From the NCBI RefSeq assembly GCF_021023135.1, contig NZ_PGFV01000001.1:620001-684000 (forward strand): a stretch of DNA of 64,000 nt, given 5' to 3'. Each line of letters opens with the position of its first letter. Position 1 is the stretch's first letter. The notes beneath the pieces are model-generated. The model had not been told where the DNA came from and did not search any database. It worked only from the letters and a program-made list of their open reading frames with translations. The translations under genes and the position numbers were made by a program. Source of the DNA: Brevibacterium sp. CCUG 69071. Lineage in GTDB: Bacteria > Actinomycetota > Actinomycetes > Actinomycetales > Brevibacteriaceae. Positions 9,457 through 19,056 of this stretch are shown here, piece after piece.

Positions 9457-9539
9457 CGGATCGAGCCCTCCCGTCAGCCGGATCGAACCCTCCCGAAGCC
9501 GGGCCGAGCCGTCCAGCGATTGTGCCGAGCCGCCCCAGA
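9457..9539. repeat. Degenerate ~22-base tandem repeat
   Basis: Four decaying copies of a unit like CGGATCGAGCCCTCCCG: CGGATCGAGCCCTCCCG, CGGATCGAACCCTCCCG, CGGGCCGAGCCGTCC and a shorter TGCCGAGCCGCCCC. The repeat lies in the non-coding stretch after the RDD gene. That stretch (9433-9740) otherwise holds only two terminators. Confidence 0.5.
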
Positions 9540-9566
9540 GGCCTGAGTGCAACGCGAAGCTCGAAG

Positions 9567-9591
9567 AAGTCGTCACTGGTGGCGACTTTTT
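9567..9591 (+). terminator. Intrinsic terminator of the RDD gene
   Basis: AAGTCGTC and GGCGACTT form an 8-pair stem, with one G-U pair that favours the + strand. The loop is six bases and the stem runs straight into TTTTT. It lies 134 bases after the RDD stop. Confidence 0.7.
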
Positions 9592-9683
9592 CCGATCCCA
9601 CGTTGATCGAGCCGTCTGACTCGCGCTGACTCAGCCGCTTCACGCGCATTGACAGACCCGCTCTGCCACGCGAAAACCGGTCA

Positions 9684-9725
9684 CGAAAAGGGCACCGACT
9701 CGATGATGAGTCGGTGCCCTTTTCG
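9684..9725 (-). terminator. Strong terminator of the DUF4191 gene
   Basis: Perfect 18-base arms (CGAAAAGGGCACCGACTC and its complement) around a six-base loop, with A/T-rich outer ends on both strands. It begins 15 bases after the stop of the DUF4191 gene and could also stop residual readthrough from the RDD gene. Confidence 0.88.
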
Positions 9726-9740
9726 CTGGCGGTCGGCGGA

Positions 9741-10478
9741 TCAGCGTCCGCGCATGGCCTTGTGGTTCGGGCGGGCCTTGTTCGGATCGACGCCCTTCGG
9801 GATCGGGGGACGAGTGCCCTGGCTGCCGAGAGCGGCGAGACGATTGCGCACGGCGAGCACCTCGGCGCGGTTGAGCTTGCGCGGCAGCTTCTGCACGGTG
9901 GGAACCACCTGCTTCATCGTCAGCTGACCCTCTTCCTTACCACCCTGGAAGGTGTGGACGGGGACGTTGGGGAGGATGCGCTCGTGGCGCTTCTTCTCCT
10001 TGGCCAGCAGCTTCGCACTGCGAGCCTTCGGCCCTTCGCTGAGCAGCACGACGCCGGAGCGCCCCGTGGAGCGGAAGACCAGATCGCGGCTCTTCGGGTC
10101 GATGGCGATCGGTTTGTCATCCATGAGGTAGCCGCGGCGAGCGGTGTTGAGGACGGCGCCGAAGGCCCCCGGCTGTCCCTCCATCTGCGCAAATGCAGCG
10201 GTCTCGGCGAATCGTCCGAGCATGAACATGCCCAGGAGGAGTCCGAGCATGAATCCGAGGATCGTGGTGAAGATCGCCGTGGTGCCGCCGATGAGCAGAC
10301 CGACGAGGAGACCGATGAGCGTGAGGCCCAGGATCGCGGCAGCCAGCAGCCACGGGGTGGCCTTGTTGTGCTTGGCCGCCAGTTCGTAGACCTGACGCAT
10401 CTGCGCCAGCCGACCCGGCTTCTTGTTCGGATCCTTGGGCTTGCGTCGGAACAGTCCCTTGCGCGGTTCTTCGCTCAT
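9741..10478 (-). CDS. DUF4191 membrane protein
   Basis: A 245-residue protein with a basic N-terminus (KGLFRRKPKDPNKKPGRL), two adjacent transmembrane helices at about residues 43-63 and 66-90, and a long basic cytoplasmic tail. It matches the DUF4191 family, found next to lipA across actinobacteria (Rv2219 in M. tuberculosis, from memory). The ATG at 10478 follows AAGTGAGAG. It lies 55 bases after lipA on the same strand and is likely the last gene of a lipB-lipA-DUF4191 unit, closed by a strong hairpin. No function is known; a link to lipoylation is suggested only by conserved order. Confidence 0.9.
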   Translation of the reverse strand: MSEEPRKGLFRRKPKDPNKKPGRLAQMRQVYELAAKHNKATPWLLAAAILGLTLIGLLVGLLIGGTTAIFTTILGFMLGLLLGMFMLGRFAETAAFAQMEGQPGAFGAVLNTARRGYLMDDKPIAIDPKSRDLVFRSTGRSGVVLLSEGPKARSAKLLAKEKKRHERILPNVPVHTFQGGKEEGQLTMKQVVPTVQKLPRKLNRAEVLAVRNRLAALGSQGTRPPIPKGVDPNKARPNHKAMRGR

Positions 10479-10533
10479 TCTCTCACTTGCTCTTGAAGGG
10501 CTTCGTCACGTCACGGACGGGGTCCGGACGCAC

Positions 10534-11586
10534 TCATTGCTCAGCAGACAAGTCTACCTCTTCGCCGGCGCCGAACATATCCACAACCGCCTGGGCTTCC
10601 TGCTTCGCGGGGGTGTGCTTGTCCAGATGGGCGAGATGGTCGGGGATCTTCTCGCCGCGGTGGCGCATCGCGGTGGCCCACAGGCGACCGGCGCGGTAGG
10701 ACGAACGGACCAGCGGACCGGACATGACTCCGAGGAAGCCCATCTCCTCGGCGGCATCGCGGAGCATCACGAAGTCCGCGGGTTTGACCCACCGGGTCAC
10801 CGGGTGGTGCCTGGGGGAGGGCCGCAGGTACTGGGTGATCGTGATGAGATCGCAGCCGGCATCGTGGAGGTCCTGCAGGGCGGAGATGATCTCATCGTTC
10901 GACTCCCCCATTCCCAGGATGAGGTTCGACTTCGTGATCAGACCCGCCTCCCTGGCCTGGGTGATCACCGACAGCGAGCGTTCGTACCGGAACGCCGGGC
11001 GGATCCGCTTGAAGATGCGGGGCACGGTCTCCACATTGTGGGCAAGCACCTCGGGGCGGGAGGAGAAGACCTCCGCGAGCTGGTCCGGCTTGGCGTTGAA
11101 GTCCGGGATGAGCAGCTCGACGCCCGTGCCGCGACCGTCGACGTAGGAGAGGTCGTGGATCTGTCGGACCGTCTCGGCGTACAGCCAGGCCCCGCCGTCG
11201 GACAGGTCGTCGCGGGCGACACCGGTGATCGTCGAGTAGCGCAGACCCATCTCTCCCACCGAGGCGGCGACGCGGCGCGGTTCGTCCGCGTCGAAGTCAG
11301 CTGGCTTCCCGGTGTCGATCTGGCAGAAGTCGCAGCGCCGCGTGCACTGCTCACCGCCGATGAGGAAGGTCGCCTCTCGATCTTCCCAGCACTCGAAGAT
11401 GTTCGGACATCCCGCCTCCTCGCAGACCGTGTGCAGATCCTGCTTGCGCACGAGCGACTTGAGAGACGAGTATTCGGGGCCGATATGGGCCTTGGCTTTG
11501 ATCCAAGCCGGCTTGTCCTCGATCGGAGTCTCCGAGTTGCGTGCCTCGACACGAAGCATGCGGCGGCCTTCTGGCGCAATCGTCAC
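10534..11586 (-). CDS. lipA: Lipoyl synthase
   Basis: Radical-SAM enzyme that inserts two sulfur atoms into protein-bound octanoyl groups. The 350-residue protein has both iron-sulfur motifs: the auxiliary cluster in [12 protein letters not shown] (about residues 54-65) and the radical-[11 protein letters not shown] (about 79-86). [13 protein letters not shown] and [11 protein letters not shown] are also typical. The start is GTG at 11586 with AGGAG seven bases upstream. lipB ends 10 bases before it, so the two probably form an operon making lipoate for SucB at 14035-15900. It is full length. Confidence 0.97.
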   Translation of the reverse strand: MTIAPEGRRMLRVEARNSETPIEDKPAWIKAKAHIGPEYSSLKSLVRKQDLHTVCEEAGCPNIFECWEDREATFLIGGEQCTRRCDFCQIDTGKPADFDADEPRRVAASVGEMGLRYSTITGVARDDLSDGGAWLYAETVRQIHDLSYVDGRGTGVELLIPDFNAKPDQLAEVFSSRPEVLAHNVETVPRIFKRIRPAFRYERSLSVITQAREAGLITKSNLILGMGESNDEIISALQDLHDAGCDLITITQYLRPSPRHHPVTRWVKPADFVMLRDAAEEMGFLGVMSGPLVRSSYRAGRLWATAMRHRGEKIPDHLAHLDKHTPAKQEAQAVVDMFGAGEEVDLSAEQ

Positions 11587-11596
11587 GTCTGTTCTC

Positions 11597-12235
11597 CTAG
11601 GCTGTGATGGTCTCGTGCAGGATTTCGTCGAGTCGGGCGGCGACGTCCTCCGGAGTCACCGGGCGTCCGAGTTCGGCGCTGATGGTCGTGGTGTCGGCAT
11701 CGGGAATGCCGCAGGGAACGATGGCGTCATAGGCGCCGAGGTCATTGCTGCAGTTGAGCGCGAGACCGTGCATGGTCACGCCCTCGTGGATGCGGATCCC
11801 GATCGCCCCGATCTTGCGGTCGCGTCGCAGCTCGTCTCCGAGCAGCCAGACACCGGCCCGTCCTTCGACCGTGGTGGCCGCGATTCCGTATTCGGCAAGG
11901 AGCGCGATCATCGCGTCCTCGAGCTGAGAGACGAAGAGGCGGACCTCTTTGGGATCATTGAGCTTGTAGATGAAGTAGGCGACGAGCTGGCCCGGGCCAT
12001 GCCACGTGATCTTGCCCCCGCGGTCGACGTCGACCACCTCGGTGCCGTCAGTGGGACGCTCGTGATCCTCGGTGCGTTTGCCCGCCGTGTAGACCGGGGA
12101 GTGTTCGAGCAGCAGGATCGTCGAGGGACGAGACCCGGCGAGCACTTCTTCGTGATATCTCTTCTGCAGGTCCCAGGTTCGCCGGTAGTCCGAGAGGACC
12201 GGTGCGAAGCCGAGTACTTCTGTGGCCAGTGGCAT
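11597..12235 (-). CDS. lipB: Octanoyl-[ACP]:protein N-octanoyltransferase
   Basis: Transfers octanoyl groups from acyl carrier protein to lipoyl domains, the step before LipA. The 212-residue protein shows [10 protein letters not shown], the family block [18 protein letters not shown], the catalytic lysine in [10 protein letters not shown] and the catalytic cysteine in IVPCGIPDA. The ATG at 12235 is preceded by TAGTGT with six bases between, suggesting a leaderless transcript; GGGAGT could alternatively act as a close ribosome site. First gene of the lipB-lipA-DUF4191 unit. Confidence 0.96.
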   Translation of the reverse strand: MPLATEVLGFAPVLSDYRRTWDLQKRYHEEVLAGSRPSTILLLEHSPVYTAGKRTEDHERPTDGTEVVDVDRGGKITWHGPGQLVAYFIYKLNDPKEVRLFVSQLEDAMIALLAEYGIAATTVEGRAGVWLLGDELRRDRKIGAIGIRIHEGVTMHGLALNCSNDLGAYDAIVPCGIPDADTTTISAELGRPVTPEDVAARLDEILHETITA

Positions 12236-12313
12236 ACTCCCACACTATGTCTCTTGTTACAGGGGTTCAATTTCTCCCACAATGACCCTCGACACCTTCG
12301 GCGCGGAGTGAAG

Positions 12314-12342
12314 CATTGACATCCAAGAAGGATTCGGCCACC
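12314..12342 (+). promoter_or_regulatory. Possible promoter of the membrane-protein gene
   Basis: A consensus -35 (TTGACA, 12314-12319) is followed after 17 bases by CACCAT (12337-12342), a weak -10. The start codon lies 50 bases further on. Confidence 0.35.
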
Positions 12343-12392
12343 ATTGAACAACAGCAAACGCGAATAAATGGCATCAATGGAGATGACGAAGA

Positions 12393-13928
12393 ATGACGTG
12401 GGAGTTCCAGGCGACCGTGTCCGATGGCATCCATCGACTGCTCGATCGGCAGGGCGCAGTCACCTGGGGCATCGAGCACGACGGCTTCGACGTCGATCAT
12501 CCCACCGCCATGGGCACCGCCGAGGTGGGGCTGCCGACCGGAACGACTGAAGTGCTGCTGGTACCCCCGCTGCCCGGCGGATTGGTACTCGACACCGTCC
12601 GCTCCTACCAGGGACTGACCGAGGGGGAGCTGTGCACCCTGTTCCTCGGCGTCTTCGATGAACTCCTCACCGTCGCTGCGCCGGAATCGCGCTTGTGTCT
12701 TCAAGCCATCGGGCTCGCCGCCGACGGGCGACCGCGCATCATCCCCGGCATCTCCCAGCCGCCCCTGTCCTCGAACCGTCGGGCGGTCGGGGAGATGCTC
12801 TACCACGCCAGCCACGGCCGCCCCTGGGCCGAGAGCCTCCTGCCGGTCAATATCGCCCTGGACCGCTGTTCGCCCGCCCTGCGCGCGCTCGTTGCCGAAC
12901 TGCTCGATGAGAGCGTCCCCGCAGGGCCTCTCACCGATACGATCGCCGAGGTGGGCGAGGCGCTCCGCGGATTGAGCGCGCCGAGTGCGCTGCCGCTGCT
13001 GCCTGCCGAGCGCGATCTCGATCCCGGTCAGGCGCTGACGGCGCGCCTGCGTGCGGCGAACGGGCACTCTCCCGCGCGCATCGCGGATCCTGCACCTGAT
13101 CTGCATGCGGCAGCACAGCGCGGCGGCAGTCCAGATGGACCGGGGGAGGGCTCGGTGATCGGGACGACGAGTCCTGGTCGCCGATCTCGGGTGGGACAGG
13201 CTCCCGATTCGGCCGCACGACTCCGCGAGGCAAGTCGGAGCGGTGGGGTGCGGACTCGACGCGGGCGGACGGAGACCAGACGGGCACGACCTGGTCGACG
13301 CCACTTCACAAACATGCTCGAATGGGCGCAAGCGCAGGCGACGGGCCTCGCAGGGCGCCTCACCCGCGGCCGACGGCTGCCGGTGATCCTCGCCGTGTGC
13401 CTGACGCTCATCGGGGCGGCCGTGCTGGTGCAGTCGCTCGGCGAGGATGAGAGTGCCACCCCTGCGCGATCGAGCACCGATGCCGATCCTGCGTCCGGCC
13501 GGGACGCGGATTCCCCGACCACCGCCACCACCGCGAGCAGCGGTGCCGGTGACGCCGCGGTTCCCACCGACGAGGACATCGTCGAGGTGCTCGCGGAACT
13601 GTGTGAGCGGCGCGCGGCGGCGTTGAGCGAGGGGGACGGCGACGCGCTGCGCGAACTCACCGTTCCGGGCTCCACGGCAGCGCTGGCCGATGAACTCATC
13701 GACGTCGCAGCTTTTGCAGGGACCGACTACGGCATTGAACTCAGCGACGTCCGGGTCGTGGAGAAGACCGTCGATGCCGTGCGTGCGAGTGCGACGATGA
13801 CCAGCACGGCGGAGGGTGGGGACCAGACGAGCTTCGAACCCACCGCGGTCGAGTTCGAACTCACCCTCAAAGGCTCCGAATGGAAGATCTCGGCGGTCCG
13901 AGAGCTCGCCGACGACACGGAGCGGTAA
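12393..13928 (+). CDS. Single-pass membrane protein, possibly with degenerate kinase domain
   Basis: I do not recognise this 511-residue protein as a named family. Residues 1-215 look cytoplasmic. A stretch LTEGELCTLFLGVFDEL followed by GLAADGRPRIIPGIS resembles the alphaE-helix/catalytic-loop region of actinobacterial Ser/Thr kinases without HRD and DFG, so a pseudokinase-like domain is possible (inference). A basic, proline-rich linker follows (about 215-325), then one transmembrane helix (LPVILAVCLTLIGAAVLVQS, about 329-350). A Ser/Thr/Ala-rich spacer leads to an extracytoplasmic domain of about 110 residues that looks NTF2/SnoaL-like. The ATG at 12393 has GGAG 12 bases upstream. It stands alone between two convergent units. 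Confidence 0.75.
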   Translation: MTWEFQATVSDGIHRLLDRQGAVTWGIEHDGFDVDHPTAMGTAEVGLPTGTTEVLLVPPLPGGLVLDTVRSYQGLTEGELCTLFLGVFDELLTVAAPESRLCLQAIGLAADGRPRIIPGISQPPLSSNRRAVGEMLYHASHGRPWAESLLPVNIALDRCSPALRALVAELLDESVPAGPLTDTIAEVGEALRGLSAPSALPLLPAERDLDPGQALTARLRAANGHSPARIADPAPDLHAAAQRGGSPDGPGEGSVIGTTSPGRRSRVGQAPDSAARLREASRSGGVRTRRGRTETRRARPGRRHFTNMLEWAQAQATGLAGRLTRGRRLPVILAVCLTLIGAAVLVQSLGEDESATPARSSTDADPASGRDADSPTTATTASSGAGDAAVPTDEDIVEVLAELCERRAAALSEGDGDALRELTVPGSTAALADELIDVAAFAGTDYGIELSDVRVVEKTVDAVRASATMTSTAEGGDQTSFEPTAVEFELTLKGSEWKISAVRELADDTER

Positions 13929-13975
13929 ATGGTCCCAAGGGAGTGGCGAGCGGTTCCACGGGAGCGGTGAATGCC

Positions 13976-14010
13976 CCGAGGGGCCGACCACATCGTGGTC
14001 GACCCCTCGG
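13976..14010 (-). terminator. Terminator between the membrane-protein gene and sucB
   Basis: Outer arms CCGAGGGG/CCCCTCGG and inner arms CGACCAC/GTGGTCG with an ATC loop. The one C-A mismatch on + becomes G-U on -, favouring the sucB transcript whose stop is 24 bases away; it probably serves both convergent genes. Confidence 0.75.
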
Positions 14011-14034
14011 TCTCGCTGCAGGCGCTGCCTCGCA

Positions 14035-15900
14035 TCAGAGCTCGAGGTCTGCCTCGAAGTTGCCCTCTTCCAGGCGAGCCTTGATGGTCTGCAGGAAGCG
14101 TCCTGCATCCGCACCGTCGACGAGCTGGTGGTTGTAGGTCAGCGGCAGGTAGACCATGTCGCGGATCGCGATCGATTCCTCACCATCGGCCGTCTTGACC
14201 ACGATCGGCCGGCGCACGATCGCACCGGTGCCGAGGATGCCCATCTGCGGCTGGTTGATGATCGGGGTATCGAACAGCGCACCCACCGAACCGATGTTGG
14301 TCACCGTGAACGTGCCGCCGGAGAGCTCATCCGGCTGGATCTTGTTGTTCCGGGTCCGGTCGGCGACATCGTCGATGGCCTTCGAGAGCCCGGCGATGCT
14401 GAGCTCTCCCGCATCCTTGATCACGGGCACCAGCAGTCCGCGCGGCGTGTCGACCGCGACGGCCAGATGCTCATGATCGAAGTAGGTGATCTGCTGCGAT
14501 TCGAGGTCGTACTGCGCGTTGACCTTCGGGTGCACCTTGAGTGCCTCGACGATCGCCTTCGCGAAGAACGGCAGGTACGTCAGCTTCGACCCGTGCTTGG
14601 ACTGGAACGCTTCCTTGTTCGCCTTGCGCAGCTTGGCCACGCGGGTCATATCGACCTCGACGACCTGGGTCAGCTGAGCGGAGACCTCGAGCGATTCGCT
14701 CATCCGCTTGGCGATGGTCTGCCGGATCCGCGAAGCCTTCTCCGTGGTGCCGCGCAGCTTCGCAGCCTCCTCGGGGATCTCGAGCTTGAACGGCTCCTTC
14801 GCACCACCGGCCGCGGAAGCGCCGCCTGCGGCAGGCGCCGCCGGAGCAGATCCGCGGTTGGCGGCAGCGGCCAGGACGTCCTGCTTGCGGATGCGTCCGC
14901 CGACACCGGTGCCGGTGACCGAGGCGAGGTCGACGCCCTCATCGCGAGCCAGTCGGCGCACGAGCGGGGTGACGTAGGCGGCGTTCTCACCGACGGTCTC
15001 GGCGGCGGCCGGAGACGAAGACTGAGCAGCAGGGGCCTTGGCCTCTGTGGGCTCTTCGGCCTGTGCCGCAGACGCGTCCTGAGCAGATTCGGCGGCCGGG
15101 GCCTTCTCCTCTGCTGCGGGAGCCTTCTCCTCGGCGGACTCGGCCTGTGCCGGAGCAGCCTCGGCGGGTGCCTCTTCAGCCGAGGCCTTCTCCTCGGCAG
15201 CCGGAGCCTTGGTGGAGGACTCTTCGGCCGGAGCCTGCGAGGCAGAGGAATCCTCGGACGGAGCGCCGGAGCCGATGCGCGCCAGCGGGGCACCCACCTC
15301 GACGGTTTCGTCCTCTTCGGCGAGATGAGCCTGGACGACACCGGCGACGGGGGAGGGAACCTCGGTGTCGACCTTGTCGGTGGACACCTCGAGGAGAGGT
15401 TCGTCGACCTCGATCTCCTCACCGACTTCTTTGAGCCAGCGGGTGACGGTTCCCTCGGTCACGGACTCGCCCAGTGCGGGCATCGTGATCTCGGTTCCCT
15501 CACCGTCTGAATCGGACGAGGCGGGCGCAGACTCGGCGGAGTAGTCCGCGGACTCCTCTGTCTCGGCTGCCGGTGCTTCCTCGGCGGGCGCTTCCTCGGC
15601 TGCGGGCTCTTCGGCGGACTCGTCGGCCGAGTCATCGGCCGGAGCCGAATCATCGGAGCCGCTGCCGTCGCCGATGTAGGCGAGATCTCCGCCGACCTCA
15701 ACGACATCGTCTTCGTCGGCGAGGATCTTCTCCAGGGTGCCGGCGTAAGGGCTGGGGATCTCGGTGTCGACCTTGTCGGTCGAGACCTCGAGCAATGGTT
15801 CGTCTACTTCGACTTCGTCTCCGACGGATTTCAGCCAGCGTGTGACTGTTCCTTCGGTCACCGACTCACCGAGAGCCGGCATCTGCACGGAATTCGACAT
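14035..15900 (-). CDS. sucB: 2-oxoacid dehydrogenase E2, dihydrolipoamide acyltransferase
   Basis: E2 core of a 2-oxoacid dehydrogenase (621 residues). Two lipoyl domains begin at about residues 5 and 138, each carrying STDKVDTE or its close variant with the lipoylated lysine. They are joined by long acidic Ala/Glu/Pro linkers. A peripheral-subunit-binding domain ([20 protein letters not shown]) lies near 310. The acyltransferase domain ends in [15 protein letters not shown] with the catalytic histidine. The closest memory match is the actinobacterial SucB/DlaT type, which can serve pyruvate dehydrogenase as well as 2-oxoglutarate dehydrogenase. lpdA (E3) lies 20 bases upstream in the same unit and AGGAG precedes the ATG. 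Its cofactor is made by the nearby lipA/lipB. Confidence 0.94.
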   Translation of the reverse strand: MSNSVQMPALGESVTEGTVTRWLKSVGDEVEVDEPLLEVSTDKVDTEIPSPYAGTLEKILADEDDVVEVGGDLAYIGDGSGSDDSAPADDSADESAEEPAAEEAPAEEAPAAETEESADYSAESAPASSDSDGEGTEITMPALGESVTEGTVTRWLKEVGEEIEVDEPLLEVSTDKVDTEVPSPVAGVVQAHLAEEDETVEVGAPLARIGSGAPSEDSSASQAPAEESSTKAPAAEEKASAEEAPAEAAPAQAESAEEKAPAAEEKAPAAESAQDASAAQAEEPTEAKAPAAQSSSPAAAETVGENAAYVTPLVRRLARDEGVDLASVTGTGVGGRIRKQDVLAAAANRGSAPAAPAAGGASAAGGAKEPFKLEIPEEAAKLRGTTEKASRIRQTIAKRMSESLEVSAQLTQVVEVDMTRVAKLRKANKEAFQSKHGSKLTYLPFFAKAIVEALKVHPKVNAQYDLESQQITYFDHEHLAVAVDTPRGLLVPVIKDAGELSIAGLSKAIDDVADRTRNNKIQPDELSGGTFTVTNIGSVGALFDTPIINQPQMGILGTGAIVRRPIVVKTADGEESIAIRDMVYLPLTYNHQLVDGADAGRFLQTIKARLEEGNFEADLEL

Positions 15901-15920
15901 GTCTTTCGTCTCCTCGGATC

Positions 15921-17309
15921 TTATGAGTGGAAGTGCAGGGGTTTGCCGGCGAGAGCCAGGTGGGCTTCGCCGAGTGCTTCATTCTGCGTCGGGTGCGCGT
16001 GAATGAGTTGCGCCACTTCCTCTGGGAATGCTTCCCAGTTGACGATCAGTTGGGCCTCTCCGGCCTGTTCGCTCAGGCGGGCGCCGATGCCGTGGATGCC
16101 GACGACCGGTCCGTCCTTCTCGCGGATGACCTTGATCAGGCCGGTGGTGCCCAGGATGACCGACTTGCCGTTACCGCCGAGGTTGTACTCGAGGGCTTCG
16201 ACGCTGTCCGCTCCGTACTTCTCCTCGGCCTGTGCCGAGGAGAGACCGACCGAGAAGATCTCGGGTTCGCAGTAGGTGACGCGGGGGATGCCCGATTCGA
16301 CGACGGGTGCCGGGTTGAGTCCGGCGATTTCCTCGGCGATGAAGATGCCCTGACCGAAGGCACGGTGTGCCAGCTGGAGTCCGGGAACGATGTCGCCGCA
16401 GGCGTAGATGTTGCCGACGCCGGTGTGGAGGCGCTCGTTGGCGAGCACGAATCCGCGGTCCATCGGGATGCCCTGCTCCTCGAAGCCGAAGCCATCGGTG
16501 ACGGGTCCGCGGCCGACCGCGACGAGGAGGTACTCGGCCTCGAGGGTCGAGCCGTCTTCGAGGGTCACCTTGACGCCGTCGGCCGTCTCCTCGACGCCCT
16601 TGAACATGACGCCGAGCTTGAAGCCGATCTTGCGCTTCTTGAAGGCCCGCTCGAGGTTCTTCGAGATTGTCTCGTCCTCATTGGCCACGAGGTGCTTGAG
16701 GCCTTCGACGATGGTGACATCGGCTCCGAAGGAATTCCAGACGCTGGCGAATTCGACGCCGATGACGCCGCCGCCGAGGACGATCGCCGACTTCGGGACC
16801 TTGTGCAGCTGCAGAGCTTCGGTGCTGGTGATCACGCGCTCGGTGATGTCGAGACCGATCGTCTTCGAGGTGGAGCCGGTCGACAGCAGGACGTTCGTGC
16901 CCTTGACCGTGTGGTTGCCGTCCTCACCGGTGACCTCGACGGTGTCCTTGCCGGCGAGCTTGCCGGTGCCGAAGTAGGTGTCGATGCCGCGGGCCTTGAC
17001 CAGACCCTGCAGTCCCTTGTAGTTGCGGGAGATGACAGTGTCTTTGTAGTCGAGCACCCTGTCGATGTCGATGCCCTTGAACTCGGCCTGGATGCCGAAG
17101 GTCTCCGATTCCTTGGTCGCGTCGGCGATCTCGGCGGCGTGCAGAAGCGCCTTCGTCGGAACGCATCCGCGGTGCAGACATGTGCCGCCAACCTTGTCGC
17201 GTTCGATCAAAGCAACCTTCATGTCGAGCTCTGCGGCACGCAGAGCCGCGGCATAGCCGCCGGTCCCGCCACCCAGGACGACAAGGTCGTAGGTCAATGA
17301 ATCACTCAC
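15921..17309 (-). CDS. lpdA: Dihydrolipoyl dehydrogenase (E3)
   Basis: FAD-dependent E3 subunit (462 residues) that reoxidises dihydrolipoyl groups with NAD. It has an N-terminal FAD motif ([20 protein letters not shown]), the redox disulfide in [17 protein letters not shown], an NAD-binding motif ([19 protein letters not shown]) and the C-terminal [13 protein letters not shown] with the catalytic histidine-glutamate pair. The start is GTG at 17309, preceded by AGGAGTAATCC. It is co-oriented with sucB, 20 bases apart, and probably co-transcribed. A perfect 16-base dyad lies about 100 bases upstream. Confidence 0.97.
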   Translation of the reverse strand: MSDSLTYDLVVLGGGTGGYAAALRAAELDMKVALIERDKVGGTCLHRGCVPTKALLHAAEIADATKESETFGIQAEFKGIDIDRVLDYKDTVISRNYKGLQGLVKARGIDTYFGTGKLAGKDTVEVTGEDGNHTVKGTNVLLSTGSTSKTIGLDITERVITSTEALQLHKVPKSAIVLGGGVIGVEFASVWNSFGADVTIVEGLKHLVANEDETISKNLERAFKKRKIGFKLGVMFKGVEETADGVKVTLEDGSTLEAEYLLVAVGRGPVTDGFGFEEQGIPMDRGFVLANERLHTGVGNIYACGDIVPGLQLAHRAFGQGIFIAEEIAGLNPAPVVESGIPRVTYCEPEIFSVGLSSAQAEEKYGADSVEALEYNLGGNGKSVILGTTGLIKVIREKDGPVVGIHGIGARLSEQAGEAQLIVNWEAFPEEVAQLIHAHPTQNEALGEAHLALAGKPLHFHS

Positions 17310-17407
17310 GGATTACTCCTCGTAGCTGTGAATAAGACTGCGGTACGCAGCTTTCCCTCTTATCTTTCCACTTTTCTCAGCAGGCGCGAAAGCACACGCT
17401 GTCTGTT

Positions 17408-17423
17408 TGACCACAGGTGGTCA
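17408..17423. promoter_or_regulatory. Perfect dyad upstream of lpdA-sucB
   Basis: TGACCAC-AG-GTGGTCA is a perfect inverted repeat in the 152-base space between pepA and lpdA. It is too short and lacks a T-run for a terminator, so an operator for lpdA-sucB is more likely. I cannot name the regulator. Confidence 0.45.
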
Positions 17424-17461
17424 TGATCACCTTGATTTCGACAGCATGTAGAATCATCCGC

Positions 17462-18934
17462 TCAGTCTCGCGCCTTCGCGGTCTCGATCAGCGTCCGGAC
17501 CGCGGCGCCCGTGGCCGCAACCGGGGTGTAGCCGAAGGCGGAGCCGGTGTTGAAGCTCGGGCCGGCGATGTCCACATGGGCCCAGTTCGTGTCCTCGGCG
17601 ACGAATTCCTGCAGGAATGCCGCCGCGGCGAGCATGCCGCCGGAGCGCGGACCGGAGTTCTTCAGGTCCGCCGAGGTGGAGTCGAAGCCTGCGAGCATCT
17701 CCTCGGGGATCGGCATCGCCCACATGTTCTCACCGGCGGCCGTCGCCGAGGCCGTGACCTGTTCCCGGGCCGCCTCGGCGCCCATGACTCCTGAAGTCCG
17801 GTCTCCGAGGGCGACGACCTGGGCCCCGGTGAGGGTGGCGACGTCGATGAGCAGGTCCGGCTTCTCCGCATCCGCGTCGGCCAGAGCGTCGGCGAGGACG
17901 AGGCGGCCTTCGGCGTCTGTGTTAGTGACCTCGACGGTCTTGCCGCTGCGCATGTGAAGCACATCGCTGGGGCGCTGTGCCGAGGAGCCGGGCATGTTCT
18001 CGGCCAGGGGCAGCCAGGCGGTGGCTCTGACGTCGAGTCCCAGGTCGGCGATGCCGAAGACGGCCTGGACCACAGCGGCGGCTCCGGCCATGTCGGACTT
18101 CATGTCCTCCATGCTCTTCGCGGGCTTGAGCGAGAGGCCGCCCGAGTCGAAGGTGATGCCCTTGCCGACGAGGCTGATGTGGCGTTTGGCGCCCTTCGGG
18201 GCGTATTCGACCTTGACCAGACGCGGGCCCCGGGTCGATCCCTGGCCGACTCCGATGAGTCCTCCGTAGCCGCCGGCGAGGAGTTCCTTCTCGCCGAGCA
18301 CCGTGACCTTGAGCCTGCGGTCCTTCGCCTGTGCCTTGACGATCTGGGCGAAGGATTCGGGGTAGAGATCGAGCGGGGGAGTGTTGACCAGGTCGCGTGC
18401 CCGGTTCGTCGCCTCGGCGATGATCGTGCCGCTGCTGTGAGCGGAGGAGAAGGCCCTGCCCTTGGGGCCGAGGACGGTGACGGTGCCGGGCACCTTGCCC
18501 TCGCTGCGGTAGTCGAGGAATCGGTACGCACCGAGGCCGGCGCCCACGGTGACTGCTTCGACTGCTTCGGGGGTGGCGACGGGCAGCGCAAGGGCGATCG
18601 ACGCTGCTTCGTCCAGGCCGCGCAGGGCATTGCCCGCGGCACGGCGCAGCGACTCATGTGCGGTCTCGGCCGCGGCGCCGGGATCGAAGGAGCCGATTCC
18701 GACGAGCAGGATGCTCTCAGCGGAGAAGCCCTTGGGGGCGGGAACTCGAGCGGTGGCACCCGCCTTGCCGCGGAATTCGATCGCACGGGCCGCGTCCTCG
18801 ATTCCGGTGCGCGCCGCCTTTGCGCTGTCGAGTCCGAGGACGGATCCTTCGGAGACTGCCAACACGAGAACGGAGGCGGTGGCCTTCACGGGTGTTGTCG
18901 AGGAATAGCTGCTGGGGGTGGATGCACCGGCCAT
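17462..18934 (-). CDS. pepA: Leucyl aminopeptidase (M17)
   Basis: Two-metal M17 aminopeptidase, 490 residues from the ATG at 18934. The C-terminal catalytic domain has KGITFDSGGLSLKP (metal ligands and active-site lysine), MKSDMAGAAAV and the family signature NTDAEGRLVLADAL. The N-terminal domain is the usual less conserved macro-like fold. I chose 18934 because AAGGGACC precedes it. An in-frame ATG at 19006 would add 24 residues made largely of a 24-base tandem duplication and has no ribosome site. Mycobacteria have this peptidase (PepB) in the same neighbourhood. Confidence 0.95.
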   Translation of the reverse strand: MAGASTPSSYSSTTPVKATASVLVLAVSEGSVLGLDSAKAARTGIEDAARAIEFRGKAGATARVPAPKGFSAESILLVGIGSFDPGAAAETAHESLRRAAGNALRGLDEAASIALALPVATPEAVEAVTVGAGLGAYRFLDYRSEGKVPGTVTVLGPKGRAFSSAHSSGTIIAEATNRARDLVNTPPLDLYPESFAQIVKAQAKDRRLKVTVLGEKELLAGGYGGLIGVGQGSTRGPRLVKVEYAPKGAKRHISLVGKGITFDSGGLSLKPAKSMEDMKSDMAGAAAVVQAVFGIADLGLDVRATAWLPLAENMPGSSAQRPSDVLHMRSGKTVEVTNTDAEGRLVLADALADADAEKPDLLIDVATLTGAQVVALGDRTSGVMGAEAAREQVTASATAAGENMWAMPIPEEMLAGFDSTSADLKNSGPRSGGMLAAAAFLQEFVAEDTNWAHVDIAGPSFNTGSAFGYTPVAATGAAVRTLIETAKARD

Positions 18935-18944
18935 GTGGTCCCTT

Positions 18945-18992
18945 TCAATCGTCTTCGAGCGTTGCTTCTCAATCGTCTTCGAGCGTTGCTTC
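18945..18992. repeat. 24-base perfect tandem duplication before pepA
   Basis: Two identical 24-base copies (18945-18968 and 18969-18992) abut each other in the pepA leader. Because 24 is a multiple of three they would encode a repeated octapeptide if translation began at the upstream ATG at 19006. Confidence 0.9.
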
Positions 18993-19043
18993 GATCCTAA
19001 TGCCAAACTACGGCGGATGCGGAAAGGGTGAGGACTTCTGGCA

Positions 19044-19049
19044 TATTCT
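19044..19049 (+). promoter_or_regulatory. -10 hexamer for leaderless pyrD mRNA
   Basis: TATTCT ends seven bases before the GTG of pyrD, placing the transcription start on the start codon. No Shine-Dalgarno sequence is present in between. Confidence 0.5.
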
Positions 19050-19056
19050 GGTCTGC

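Noticed and set aside
12267..14114. 615-codon open frame on the - strand
   Set aside because: Lies opposite the membrane-protein gene; Arg/Gly-rich with no recognisable domains or ribosome site.
13816..15510. 564-codon open frame on the + strand
   Set aside because: Antisense to sucB, whose lipoyl and catalytic motifs are unmistakable.
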